From contig CALZFC010000009.1 in assembly GCA_945643635.1 (NCBI GenBank), positions 2,899,501-2,963,500 of the forward strand: DNA of 64,000 nucleotides, given 5' to 3'. Below are positions 43,201 through 54,225 of the stretch, in pieces. The stretch comes from Allodiplogaster sudhausi. Taxonomy: Eukaryota > Nematoda > Chromadorea > Rhabditida > Diplogasteridae. Every line of letters starts with the position of its first letter. Position 1 is the first letter of the stretch. Position numbers and translations under genes: made by a program. A model generated the notes under the pieces. It was not told the DNA's origin, searched no databases, and saw only the letters and a program-made list of their open reading frames with translations.

Positions 43201-44496
43201 TTCTCGTTTTCCTTCTTTCTCTGAACAATAATCTTGCGAGCGATTTCGGAATTTGACTTGGAATTGAATGCCGGTTGGATTATAGATTCTTCAGTACGAA
43301 AGCAGCAGGTTGCCTGAGCGGATTCTGTCGCAGCAATCTTCCATGTTAGTTCGGCTTCAGCTTCATCTTCATCCTCATCTTCTTCTCTCTGCAGTTCATG
43401 CTCGCAAATGGTCTCTTCGAGAGGGGGCGACCTCTGTCGGAGTTGTTCTCGTGTCGGTTCAGAGTCGGTGGAGAGGCCGGAGTCGCTCGAGTTGGAACGT
43501 CGTCTGAGTGCGTTGATGTCCCGGCGGACTTCTCTTACGACAGGCATCTCCTCCCATGCACGTAGGTACTTCCTCTCATCCTCAGTGTCGAGACCTCGCC
43601 GCCGAAGCAGCTCGTCCACCCGGTTGTGTGCTTCGAGCAGTCGTCGAGTGTACTCGTCGGGGGGAGGCTCGCTGCCATCTGCTCCATTTCCTGGTCCTTT
43701 GTTGTCGGCTCCCAGTGCACTTCGACTTGATGATGGGAAAAGGGAGTTGCCATCGATCTCGAGAGAAGAGCGGCGCCGCTCTCCTCCTCGCAAATACGCG
43801 AGGCGCGGGTCGGTACACTCGTCCACAGAGTGAAGCGTCTGCTTTCGCTGCTCCAGGAATGCCTTGGCAGACATACGCTTCGGGTCCGAGTAGTCGCCCG
43901 CTCCTCCTCCTTGTGCGTTTCCACAGCTATTCTTGCGCACGCCGTAGAGTTCCAGAAGGTTGTCTGTCTCGTTTGTCCGAGTCTGTCGCAGGCTGAGTGC
44001 GCCATTGTCAGCACGCGGATCCGTAGACGCGGATCGACCGCGCACGCCTCGCGCCGTGGGGGAAGTCGCTTGCGAGAGGAGGGAATCAAGGGTGGAAGAC
44101 AATTTGCGCATTGGATCTTGTTGCTGCGCGGGGAATGAACCACCCGGGCTGGGCATGGACATACGATGACTGCCTACTGAGTTACCGGACAGTGAAGACA
44201 ATGGGGAATAAAGTGAACTCGCACCAAGTGTGTACGAGGAATAACCGGATGAACTGTTTGGGAAACCGGATGAACTAGAAGAATAACCGGATGAACTATT
44301 CGGAAAACCGGATGAACTAAAAGAATAACCGGATGAACCGGATGAGTTTGAGTATGATGAACGCATTCTGTACAGTGTCACTTAAACTTAACGAAGATAA
44401 GAAGAACGAGGCAAAGTACAAACAAAAGAATGGGAGAGGAGAATAGGGAAAGAAGTAATAGAATAAAGACGTCACTTACTATTCCTCCTCGGACAT
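37243..44496 (-). CDS. Troponin T (gene span)
   Basis: Troponin T anchors the troponin complex to tropomyosin on thin filaments of muscle. Exons (minus strand): 44496-44480 (MSEEE), 40914-40864 (acidic), a possible microexon 40523-40512, 40100-39842, 39762-39637, 39567-39484, 39423-39277, 39174-39079, alternative 38964-38884 or 38844-38764, microexon 38500-38471, 37530-37402 and 37308-37243. With one alternative exon the sum is 1,098 nt, or 365 residues, with all phases agreeing. The acidic N terminus is followed by a long Glu/Lys/Arg coiled coil. Diagnostic parts are [23 protein letters not shown] sequence, [37 protein letters not shown] and [18 protein letters not shown]. The C terminus, [11 protein letters not shown], is Lys/Arg-rich. 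The order of exons and motifs matches the invertebrate TnT family. The orthologue among the several nematode tnt genes is not determined. Confidence 0.92.
38471..38500 (-). other. Troponin T 30-nt microexon
   Basis: It encodes [10 protein letters not shown] in phase 0, between a TATTACAG acceptor and a GTGAGA donor, inside the 1.2-kb intron before the C-terminal exons. Being 30 nt long and phase 0, it could be included or skipped without changing the frame. Confidence 0.6.
38764..38844 (-). other. Troponin T alternative exon B (81 nt)
   Basis: A 27-codon phase 0-0 exon beginning [18 protein letters not shown], with a TTTGTAG acceptor and a GTTCGT donor. It aligns without gaps to exon A. Inclusion of both would duplicate the same conserved TnT segment, so mutually exclusive use is the likely mode. 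Confidence 0.85.
38884..38964 (-). other. Troponin T alternative exon A (81 nt)
   Basis: A 27-codon phase 0-0 exon beginning [18 protein letters not shown], flanked by a TTCCAG acceptor and a GTTCTT donor. It is homologous to the next exon (38764-38844) at the same length, indicating tandem exon duplication. Confidence 0.85.
40512..40523 (-). other. Troponin T 12-nt microexon candidate
   Basis: GCGCAAAAAACG is flanked by a GTGTTCCAG acceptor and a perfect GTGAGA donor. Its 12 nt would insert basic residues (RKKR) into the acidic N terminus in frame between exons 40864-40914 and 39842-40100. Small alternative exons in the N-terminal part are a known feature of TnT genes. Confidence 0.4.
40577..40643. 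repeat. CT microsatellite in a troponin T intron
   Basis: Several CT runs interrupted by TTTCG and TGTC. They lie in the intron between the acidic exon and the candidate 12-nt microexon. Confidence 0.9.
40767..44366 (-). CDS. 1,150-codon exon-sized ORF inside troponin T intron 1, in frame with troponin T exon 2
   Basis: An uninterrupted ORF runs from ATG 44366 through the acceptor of troponin T exon 2 (40914), in the same frame as TnT, and stops at 40767 in the next intron. It encodes 1,150 residues before the TnT sequence. Residues about 5-50 are a Ser-rich 14-residue tandem repeat. At about 235-290 a charged helical block begins [20 protein letters not shown]. The middle is long, Lys/Pro/Glu-rich and low in complexity ([12 protein letters not shown]). 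The end has folded-looking blocks [20 protein letters not shown] and [18 protein letters not shown]. No known domain is recognised. The MSEEE exon cannot splice into its upstream acceptor in frame (it would create TAA), so it needs its own start or promoter. It is either an alternative first coding exon giving a giant troponin T, or a nested gene whose 3' end overlaps. Confidence 0.8.
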   Translation of the reverse strand: MRSSYSNSSGSSGYSFSSSGFPNSSSGYSSSSSGFPNSSSGYSSYTLGASSLYSPLSSLSGNSVGSHRMSMPSPGGSFPAQQQDPMRKLSSTLDSLLSQATSPTARGVRGRSASTDPRADNGALSLRQTRTNETDNLLELYGVRKNSCGNAQGGGAGDYSDPKRMSAKAFLEQRKQTLHSVDECTDPRLAYLRGGERRRSSLEIDGNSLFPSSSRSALGADNKGPGNGADGSEPPPDEYTRRLLEAHNRVDELLRRRGLDTEDERKYLRAWEEMPVVREVRRDINALRRRSNSSDSGLSTDSEPTREQLRQRSPPLEETICEHELQREEDEDEDEAEAELTWKIAATESAQATCCFRTEESIIQPAFNSKSNSEIARKIIVQRKKENEKVSFKTKAVPRKEPSPPKEQEVKEQVKNPPDKGKLPEKVSVKEPASAKNEPAKKPPPVKEATANAANSKEASPPKEQSVVNASKNRTKRSASQAPTPKKVEIQAPPPAPPPPARPEPVQQEPTKIIFKAAPRVKNPPPQEAEPQKVQLKKTDPEKLKKEKAAEEVVVSSAGIKVVLRRPSKAHEAEMPDPKRETARPQLRRAKTINVDVALEAVRERRARRSPVTVEASKTILAQLQPTTERVSRSSAEISVQHCSFFQARETIKSTAIPHKKVAAPQPIPVPTEKNVRMNLRLTERAPNDEKAKVVLACARPTAISRLDLDVSKAGAAVQAQPRRTRTTQIHRRKIGKLDRSKTVDQSAMEKAARNVRRIEIPSHFLEVATVEAPKEDFKEARKNLRKVPFLNCGMGIKVACDKTKQKQKKSAIEKKPSRRKEPSVTEASSLLSKLTGKESEEATAVEAITLCTESPRLKRQNAFKIKKNVEGNTGAAESGTPASSQKGEGKKKPDEKTGPPRQRTRNRSVSSVASGSGGGKPSKNSNSSLVRPATSSGCRVGQRPIRIASSSSVHSSNTVIQLTASSDNIPSIYEQYYPLGKVPLSPSPSLSEVDRILIERYMRSLNIPIPRALRAREWSPLTWSMRMMANPCQRDRRSRSPGTYFIRRRSPSLRSPPPEPVAERPQLRRAYRTTTRYVQNAPLHYFMGLRKARERVEQQKHKAPGISARRKKRPWVPKWRRTERLAAAQRIPFTAQSTNGNLMSLSLFFSSEYEEEEVEAEAEEVAEFVHSFYQYVSQKTKSRRSWANRTKTLLYRTC
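44240..44350 (-). repeat. 42-bp coding minisatellite, about 2.6 copies
   Basis: Units of 42 bp containing two ACCGGATGAACT boxes encode a 14-residue repeat ([14 protein letters not shown]) at the N terminus of the 1,150-codon ORF. The whole-codon period keeps the frame open. Confidence 0.85.
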
Positions 44497-44499
44497 GTT

Positions 44500-47161
44500 C
44501 GTTACGGGCTGAAATGTAAAATAAATATAAGATCAGAAGAAAGTAGATTTGGGATTAGGATGCAATGAGGAAGGGTCTAAGTGCTGGCAGTTTTATGGCA
44601 AGTCCCCTTCGATATTCGCTCGTGGCTACCCTACTGTGGCGAGAGAGCGCGTGCCTTACCCAAGAGAGCCACTTTTTCGTTGAAACAGCGACTTCTGAAA
44701 TATCTCGATCAACAGTGAACGTTCTCAATCAAAAGTTACCGCACGATAAACACGAAAATGCGAAGCGAATCATAAGTGCACTATGAAGACAATTAGTTAT
44801 GTATGTAAGCAAGAGCAAAAAACTGCCAGCAGCTTCTCCCAATTCAGCCTCCTCCTGCCACCCCAGCATGCTTTACTAATGGGATAAGGACGCTTTGTCT
44901 CTAAAGATAAGACGAGCGAAAATGTTTACCGTTGAGTAGAAGCGATCTCAAAAGCGCGATACGGGAAGGAAGGCCGACCCGCGGTGATGCAGTTGGACTG
45001 ACTGAGAGGAGTGAATGTGGGTGGCGGGGCTGGGTTGGGGGGAGGAGGCTGTTGAAGAGAAGAAGCTGCGGCTTCTGCTGCTCCTGCCTGCGCGGAGGGC
45101 GAGATGCGCGTGTGTTGTAATGTCCCATCTAGCTTCTCTCATCTTTCTCCTCATCTCTCTTCCTTCCACTCCTGCTTCTCCTTCTCTCTATTCCATCATC
45201 ACTCTCCGCGCACAAGAGATCGTGAGATGAGGACAGTGGGAGAGACGAAGATTGGAAGAGCGAGAGAGCTCAGGATGATAGACACACTTATCCCTCTGGA
45301 GAGCGCAGCCGAGGCCATGGCAGCTCTGCCTTGGCCTACTGCCATTCTTCTGGAATTTACAATTTCTAGGAGATGCCTACCTACGCTTTTGCACCGCTTA
45401 AACACAAATGAGCTCGACAACCACTGTCGCATGCAAGATAACATCGAATAATCATAGGATGAAGATGTTTGTATTCATTCAGGAGAGATCAGGGATAAAT
45501 GAGGAAAAACCAATCGTTTACTGCGGCGAAATTTACACTGGAAAAATAGCTCTAGCTTCACCCAATCAATTGACTTCATTTTCCAAGACCCACAATTTAG
45601 AGTGGATAAATATCTCAACAAGTGTTTTTTTTTAATATTCAAGATCCGTTTTTTTTATCAATTTAAGTATTCACGATTAATAATTAATCGACTTAAGAGC
45701 AGAGCAAGCCTTAAACAAAGAAAAGAAGCTGACCACTTTATTTTAGAGAGCACGAAATCACAATAGCTGATTTACATTCTCGGAAGAATCCGCCTACTTG
45801 AATAAACAGGAGGGACTGGTCGGAGAGAATCTCCCAGGGAAGAAAAGAAAGAGAGCGAGACTGCGGTTGGGCTTCACTTCTCGGCCAGAACAATCTTAAC
45901 GCAGCCCCGTTGCCGCCGCTCAAAAATATATGAGGAAAGAGTAAAGAGGCTCTGGTTCGTGTGACAATATCTGCCAGGTTCGAGTGTAATGTCCACTACG
46001 GGAAGACCAGGGTCCAAGGGATCAAAAAGGAGCCCTTCTTACACCTTTCGCTCGCTAACCTGGGAGTATCGAAATATACTATTACAAATGATGATTATCT
46101 ACCAAACTGATTTTTCGTAATTTTTGATCTATGATCGCAATAAAAAACAGGGAGAGCGGAAAATCGATCATTAAAGATTTGATTAGCAGGTGTGAAGTCT
46201 ATGAATTTCTACTTAGATGCCCTGGACAAATATAAGTAAATGAATGTCGATGGACATCGTATTATCGTCAAGAATGTTGACTATCCATGAAGAAGAAAAG
46301 ATCAAGTAAGTTAGACCGATGGAAATAGAGCGAAAGAGAAAAAGTGAGGAAAAGATGAGAGAGAAGAATATGAAAGAGGAAGAGAGAAAGAGAGAGAGTG
46401 AGGGAACGATGCATGGGGAGATGTTGTTGAGCGGTCTGTTCTTTGCTGTCGTCACTATCACAGCACCGGAGGGAGACTCTGTCCTGGCTTCTTCTTCTCT
46501 AAGTCTCCGAGGCCAGCTGATGCTTATGCTGGCCACTGGGTGAGAGGGAGCAAGCAGAGCACGGCAGCTGACTTCCCTCAGGACATTCGTTGCTCTCCAG
46601 TCTCTCTCTCTCTCTCTCTTAACTCCTTCCTCACTTTCATTACTCTCCCTGTCACTGTAACCATCTCTCGGGAATGGGCAAGTAACAGCTGCCCCTATTC
46701 GTTCACCTACACATGAATACCGCGTAGAGACATTACGAAATGAACTATTCAAAGTTCAATACGTGCTAAAAAAAAACACGCCTCTATTATTCATTTAGGT
46801 TCTCGAAAACAGCAATAATATTCTGATAGCTAAACTATGTTCGAAACGTATGAAACGTTTTTCTTTTTATATCAGCAAAAATAATGAAGCACCAAGAAGA
46901 TTATTCTCATCAGAATGTAATTTTTTTAAATTTATTTGATATATATAGTTGCTCTATATACAATATGTCATTATTCGAGCTAAGTTAGATGGTCCGTTTT
47001 GATACAAATTCCGCCTTTTGTTAGCTATCAGATAACCTGTAAGAGATGTGTTTTAGGTGGTGGTAGGAAGTTTTTGGGTAGGAGGCCCGATTGTAACAAC
47101 GGGAGGGCCGGTCTCGGCTCAGGCTATTTTTCGGAGGTCGACATCTACAGTGGCTGCCGGG
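44500..47161. other. Intergenic region between divergent troponin T and GDE1-like genes
   Basis: No coding exon is supported. It presumably holds the troponin T promoter and 5' non-coding exons (minus strand) and the promoter of the phosphodiesterase gene (plus strand). A short CT run is at about 46600-46618. ORFs here have no recognisable protein character. Confidence 0.45.
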
Positions 47162-48964
47162 ATGGATGACACGAAGCTGGCGGTGGCCTTTGTGGCCGTG
47201 GCCGCTACGGCCATTCTTCTCTTCTTCTTCTATCCAATCATGTTCTTCGTCGCTCCCATCCTCCTGGCTGTGGTCTATCTTGTCTTTCACAACAAGCAAT
47301 GCGATGCTGACAGTTTAAGTACATACAGGTTTCTTCCTTTCGGAGAACAAAGATATTACCGTGGGGAGACTTCTTTTGAGCATGACAAAGTATGGCCGCT
47401 GAGACATGCTTTAAAGGTGAAGAAAGAAATATATGCATATTTAGTCGAAGACATTCTTTGATGGCTGGCGCTTTGGTGGGCATCGCGGCTCGCCCGGATC
47501 CTTTCCCGAAAACTCATACTCCGGTTTTGTTCAGGCAAGTTTAAACAAAATAGAATGATCAAGAAGAACGAGAACTCGTAGAAGCAAGGCGATAATACGA
47601 TACGTTGAGAATAGATTATTTCCGATTCAGGCAGTACACGAGGGTGCAGATCTGATCGAGTTTGATTTGTCGCTGACTAAAGATGGGATTGCCGTGTTGC
47701 TCCATGACGACACCCTCGACAGAACGACCAACCTGACTGGTTCCTTTCTCTTCTTCTTTTTCTTGCAAAAGTTGCCTTGACAGCTTGAATCACAGGACCG
47801 GTGAAAGAAAAGACGCTTTCCGAGCTGCAGACGGCCAATCTCGCCGTCAAGTTCACCAGAAATCCGTTCGATTCATTTCATTTGAATCGCGAACACTTTC
47901 TGGCTAATAAACCCCGTTTTCTCACACACCGTTAGAGTATGAGGCTCCATGTTCCTTTCCCTGTGAAACATGATCATTGCCACGTATGGAATAGAGGGGG
48001 ACATTAATCGGCAACCTGACAGACTTGATAAAGTGCAGGATAGTGGAAAAACATATTTGTTCTCTAGAGCCTCGCCAGCGAAGGGAGCCGTGCCTGATGA
48101 AACGATTCCGACTCTCGAAGCTGTCGTCCAATACGCCGTCAAGAACAACGTCCGCATGCTCTTCGATGTCAAAGACTACAGTGATGAGGTCTATCTCATC
48201 TCACTACCATATCTTAGTGAAGTAAACAACTTACCGTACCTATAATCTCATATCTTGCTTGGACAGATGGTCGCCATCATTGTCAACTTCTTCGAGCAGT
48301 ATGACCTGTACAATCGAGCCATCGTCTGCTCATTCTATCCATGGGTCGTCTATAAAATAAAACGCGTCAAGCCGACCATTCTAACTGGTACCATGTTCTA
48401 TTATACTTATTATATGAGACGGTAACAATATCGGAGATATTTGAACAACTACATAGTTCAAACATTTGAATGTTGTAATCCTGGAAAAGATAATTGGGAC
48501 GATTCAGGTCTCACCTGGCGTCAACGCTTCTTCTCATTTGCTGACTTGAATGGAACGGAGCCTCGCTATAGCGGACCGAAGCAGTGGGCTGCTGAGATCT
48601 TGGACTTCCTCTATCTCATCTCACTCAAAACGCTTCTTCCCTCATTTCTTGGTGCTGACCTTCTCTTCAGTAACGTCAGAGACATCGACACGTGAGCTTT
48701 ACGATATTTTGTTTTGAGTCTGTTTAGTTCCCTTTTATTTACTGTTCCTAGACTAGAAACATATTATTCATTGTAATTATTTTTAGAACTTTCGTGGAGA
48801 TGCAGCGTTCGAAGCAACTGCGAGTTGCGGTGTGGACGGTGAATGATATGGTGCATGCCCAGTGGATGCAGTCCCAATTCGGCATTCCAATTCTTACGGA
48901 TTTCCCCTTTCTCGGTGATAACCTCAAACGGCTCCAGAAGTTTGTGAACAACGGATACCATTGA
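47162..48964 (+). CDS. Membrane glycerophosphodiester phosphodiesterase, GDE1-like (gene span)
   Basis: Exons 47162-47416, 47445-47534, 47631-47739, 47796-47850, 48068-48188, 48267-48387, 48508-48691 and 48787-48964 total 1,113 nt, or 370 residues with stop, close to GDE1 length (about 330). The N terminus (residues about 5-45) is hydrophobic and probably one or two membrane segments. The GDPD domain shows FGGHRGSPGSFPENS (catalytic His/Arg, Glu-Asn), LIEFDLSLTKDG (Glu and Asp metal ligands) and LLHDDTLDRTT (catalytic His-Asp). Later come DETIPTLEAVV, MLFDVKD, AIVCSFYPWVVYKIK and VAVWTVND, in the order seen in animal GDE1, which cleaves glycerophosphodiesters such as glycerophosphoinositol. 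All catalytic positions are present. Two junctions are odd: a 28-nt (or 34-nt) intron after 47416, and a GC-AG intron after 47534. Confidence 0.88.
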
Positions 48965-51676
48965 AAGTGATTCGGAATCAACTTAGTATTTTCTAACATT
49001 TATATTGAAACTGGTAATTGTAAGCATTTGCCAATCTTTATTTACATAGGCTTTTAACTGCGCTTAAATGTAGCCATTTAAAGTATGTTCATATAGTTAT
49101 GACCATTTTCTAATGCGTGTTGAGCAATAATCAACGACTGTGCTCTTGTTTCAATATCAGCCTCCACATTTATCGCTATTCACCAATATGTTTTGAAGCT
49201 GGGCATCACATTTCAGTAAACCCTTCAAACAACATTGAGAACGATTAAACTGATTACATTGGCATACACCTGAAAAATGCACTGAATAATGCAACGATCA
49301 CTGTGGTATTTTTCAATTTCGATTCCCTCTCGTTTATTCACAAATTACATTTTTCTGCCGATAAGGTGATGTGATAGAAATGAAAGTTTATCGAGGAGTC
49401 ATGCGTTATTCAGCCACTATCTTTGCATTTTCGCATTGCTGTTAAGTACGTGGACTGTTGGTAAGAGACACCCTCCTCTGCCGCTCATCTCCCCACCTAT
49501 CATATAGTGATAAAAATCACTGATTTAGTGGGAATTGATCTAAAAGCAAAACGACGAAAGGACCAACTAATCGTAGCTGGTTTTGACGATTGGGTGGTAA
49601 ACCTGATATCACTTCACCCTTACTCCGGCTTCTCGGTCATCTTGCGTGGACTGCATACGGCAGAGACTCAGCTGTTCTGTCATCCATTTCAATGCAGGTA
49701 AGGGCAGGCAATTAAATGCATTCAATGGAATTACAAGATTATTCGACTAGCTGTGCTGGCCAGTGAACTCATTCTTCCGCGAGTCAACTCTTGAAGTTAC
49801 GAAAACGCAAATTCCGTTCGAAGTGCACTTAATCGTAAATGTCCTCCTTGCACTGTTGAGTAGAGGAAGAGAAAGAACAGACAATTTCATTATAGACACT
49901 ACATTTATTAAAAGGGCAGTGACATGAAGAGAGAGGAGTGTGGCCTCGTTTCATTCATCGTCTGTTACTTCTTCCCTGCTTCCCCTTCCGCACCCTCCTT
50001 CTCCGTGTAATGTCCTCTTGCTGCCTCGCTCGCTTCCTCACTGCTCAATTCATATTGCATTTTAAAGTGTGCGCACAGAGGCGGCCAGTCCCAATTGGTG
50101 GAGGCAATGCGAGGAGGGAAGGAGTGGCATCGCTTAAAAATCAATCTCTATTAGTGGTCAGAAAGGGTCTTTCTTCCACTCTGCACAGCTGACGCTCATC
50201 CAATAGTTTACTATTCGAAATCCCTGAACGAGTCCACATAAGATACGGACATTCATAGATGAATAGAAGAGAACACTGAATACATCTCACGGACCACACC
50301 CTTACCCGATCGTCATCTTCTCTTACATATATTTTGATATCATTAAGAAGGTACGCTCAATTCGATTGCCTATCACAATGTAAAGCGGGCACACTGCATA
50401 AAATGTAGCATACACTCTTTGACTTTGCGAAGAATTAGGTGTCCATTGAAGAAACAAAGAGCATGTTTTCACAATCACTCGGGCGACCTCCAACGTTTTG
50501 AAATGCTTTGGGCAAGTAAGAAAAGAGAAATGAAATTCAGTTTATTGCTTCTAACAACGGCCAGCTCGTCTTCATCTAAATTGCTGCAAAGGCCACGAAT
50601 TACATTGATGAGAAAAGACGCACAAAATTGAGAAAGAAGAAAAGAACCTTTTAGATTGTTCGCAATGATGAAAATGATCGATAATGTGTCTTCATTTGAA
50701 TTTTGATTCAAGGCGGCCGACAGGCGCTCGCACTATTTTTGTCATTATGCGAATAATGCGACGATGAGGCGCATTGTCCTGCTCAGCGGGAGTTCCTCTT
50801 TTCTCTGTTTCTATAACTAGCTCTCTCTCACTGTTTCTCAATCTCTCTTTCTAACTCTTTGCTATCTCTTCACTCCAAACAGTGCCAAACATGCTGTCCT
50901 CTCTACCATCTCTCGCCCTTCTTCCCTTCTGTACTGGTGCCACAATGATCATCGACGCGTGCATGTTTGCAGCCTTCCCAATTCTTGGTCTTTTTAGCTC
51001 TTCAATGCATATGTCGCCCATCTAGCCTTCATATCTGCCTCGTTCTCCGTTTTAAGGCTGCTGCCCTCGCTCTCCTTTTTCAAGTTGGAATGTAAGGAGA
51101 GACTTTATTACTTTGCTGCATGAGAATGAGTCCGTTCCTTGCCTTGAAATAGCGAAGTGGAATGTACAAGGCCACGAATAGGGAATGAGCAGCCTTCAAT
51201 CGCACCTGTCTTCTTTAAGTCTTGCGCGGTCTCTTATAAAATATGCGCTCTTAGTCTCAAGCCTTGCTTTTCACAAAGATAGTTTCACGTGCTCTCTAAA
51301 AGTGCTACAAATTGGTTGAAAGTACTTTGGTGTGTGCATTAATGGTAGGAATCATTTTAGTGGAGAAGGAGCAAGGCAGCAGGGTGATCGAACATACAAA
51401 GCAAATGCAGGTATACGTACTTGCTCACTCTCCTAATTACAAGCCAATATCGAATTGCGGCACTTCTATCACTGCTTCATTTGAAATGCAAAACATGTTT
51501 ATTCTGCAATCGGCAGCAGAGAACAATGTCCCTGTCTACTTTTTAGAAACTCGGCAAGGACTAACGAGAAAGAGGAAATTTAAAGTCGAGAAAGACACTG
51601 AGTGCTAATGACTCTCTTTTTCTGTGATAAAACCTTCTTGGCGCATAATTTCTATTTCACTAATCCTTTTTTTAGT

Positions 51677-51737
51677 GCTTTGATCCCAATTACGTGACTC
51701 TTTAGAGCTTTGATCCCTATTACGTGACTTCCAAGAC
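51677..51737. repeat. Direct duplication of about 30 bp
   Basis: GCTTTGATCCCAATTACGTG followed by ACTCTTTAGA is followed directly by a near copy, GCTTTGATCCCTATTACGTG then ACTTCCAAGA. Confidence 0.85.
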
Positions 51738-52729
51738 GACCTGGTAAGGTGGTGACACTTTTGTCTTCACATTGTGACTGGTGCCTCTCAGGGAATTGCT
51801 TAATCTTATTAGAGGTATATGTAGTATGAAAATTATGCTTGTATTTTTTCTCATTCCCTGAAAGATTGCTATAATGGGATAGCTGCTACTATTTTTGATG
51901 TAGGAATGAGGCTTTGGGAGGAAGTTGAAGTGACCGGTCCGTGCTGTCTGGGTCGAACACTTTGTGCATACTCAAAGTGTGCGGGTGGAGGTGGAAATGA
52001 AAGGGGGGGAGGGGAGTGCAGACTTTCGCTGTTAGATTCAAATGTCAATAGAAGAAGCCGATGAGGAGGGAAAAGGAAGAAAAAAATGGAATGGAATAGA
52101 GAAGAAGGAGTACACTACACGAAAGGGGAAGACGGCGCACCGCCGATTCTTTTTCTTCTTCTTCTTCCTTTTTCGAATGGAAATGATGTTGCAGTCGTCC
52201 TTGTGCATACCGGCTCGTATTATCTCTCCATTTTTCAATTTTGTTTGTCTAGATATAATCTTATTTCAATCCCTCCTCTCTTCCCTCAAATCGATTTTGA
52301 GTAATGCGTTTTCGTCATGCTCGCCAAATAGCAAATCTCTTGCTACAACGCATTCCTTCCATCTTTCCGCCCAGTTCAAACTATCATCCTCTCTTCTTCT
52401 CTTCTCTCTCTCTCTCTCTCTCTGTCTCTGTCTTTCTCTCTCGCCCTCTCTGTGAAGGTCTTAGATGTCATCTCGTGTAATGAATATTCTTCGCTAAAGT
52501 ATGTATCGATCCGTGGCACCATCCCGAAGGAACCCATAAAACATTCCAGAGATAAGAGCAAATATGCCCTGAAAACAGTTTTCAAGAGTTGGCTGGCCAC
52601 CTCAAAGTAGAAGTGACTTTGATTGCCACGCAGCCTGAATCTGTGCCAGCTCATGGCTCACGTCAGATTGTGATTAGCTGCCCGTTTGGGAGCAAGCAGA
52701 ACAATGAAGTGATGATAGACTGATTTAGA

Positions 52730-52765
52730 TTGCAAGAGCTCTCTCTCTCTCTCTCTCTCTCTGCT
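52730..52765. repeat. CT microsatellite
   Basis: A CT dinucleotide run of about 24 bp in non-coding sequence. A similar run is at about 52404-52425. Confidence 0.9.
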
Positions 52766-54184
52766 CAGATCTTTGCTGGACGTCTCTCTCCCTACCTTTC
52801 TCTCTACTCTTTTCTCTATCCCCGACTCCCTCTTTCCTCTTCAATGACTCACCCTTCTCCATCTGCTTCTATTCTTCATTTTCCTATCTGACCCGAGGCA
52901 ATCCTAAGACAATTTGCTGATGCATCTGCTTACGATTGTATGATTGAGTTAGTGAAAGCAGAGAAAGAGGGCGGAGCAGCACGGCCGTTGCCTTTTCTCT
53001 TTCTCTCACTCTCTCTTTTCCTTTATCTCTATCTGCTTCCATCTCTCCTTCTCTTAATTCTCTGCTCTTTCCAACTTCCTCTTTGTTACTCATTTTTGCC
53101 TCCTTTTGCACTCCTCGATCTTGCTTTCTCTCCCTCCCAATTGACCTTGTGATTGTTACCCTTTTTTCGTTTTGCTCTTACCCACCTATTAGACGTAGCC
53201 TTGCAGCAGCCTATCTTACTATAACGTCACTTTTCTAATCGAGATCAACTTTTCAACAAAAGTGACTTATTTTCCATATTTAAGTGCGGTAGTATTCTTT
53301 TCTCGCTGTTGAGAAGCATTTGCCTTATCTATTCGTTATATTCTTTTTTTTTTGGAATTTGTGTCCTATTTTCGTCATCACCTTTCAAAATGCCTCTATA
53401 TCTCTCCCTTATTCTCTCTCTCCTTTCTCTCGCTGTCCTCATCTCTCTCACTCTCTCTCCCTCTCTCATTCCTGTGTCTGCTCATTCATCCGCTCGCACA
53501 ACCGGCCAAACAACATTTAGTTACGCGAAGCCATGAATAAAATGCCCCATTTTCTATTTGGCTTCAAACGGCGTGTAATAAATGGAATTGTTCGTCATCC
53601 TATACTGCCTCTTTATAGTCGCACACAATTTCATTTAATGGTAAAAAGGTTCGCATTGCGAATCAACTCATGTATATAATTGAAATAACCTAAATTGGTA
53701 TTAATAATTATGTTGGTCTCTTTCGAACTTCACAATATCATGTCGTCGCAAAATGTAGCGGTTTTTTTTTGAAGAAAAATTCTATTACGGTAGCCGAGAT
53801 GCAAAATAAATTAAATTACATTCGCCGAATGAGGAACGGTTGTTCGTTGCGTCGACATGCCCGCTAAATTTTCAGGAAATATTTATTTGAGCCCGAATAT
53901 CTCAGTCACAAGCATGTTCTCCATTTACATTTATTTTTAAACCAGCACGCTGCTAACACGACTTTCCAATAAATAATAAATTATTGAGAGTTAAGCTCGT
54001 ATTATTTCCATTATTTTCACAGCAAGTGTCCGCGCAGTCGCCTTCTTCGCTCGCCTCTAATTTCCTTCCTTGCATACATATTCCGTGAGTGTCTGTGCCA
54101 GGAGAGGGAGAGAAGCAGAGAAGCAGAAAACGATTTTAAAACTTTCTACCAATAAAATGAGTGGTAAAGGGATGAGAAAGACAG

Positions 54185-54225
54185 ACAGAGAGAGAGAGAG
54201 AGAGAATGAGAGAGAGAGAGAGAAT
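54185..54225. repeat. GA microsatellite
   Basis: A GA dinucleotide run interrupted once by AAT. Confidence 0.9.

Noticed and set aside
51312..51608. ORF of 98 codons as a small gene
   Set aside because: No recognisable family, no upstream splice acceptor or signal peptide, and codon use indistinguishable from surrounding non-coding ORFs.
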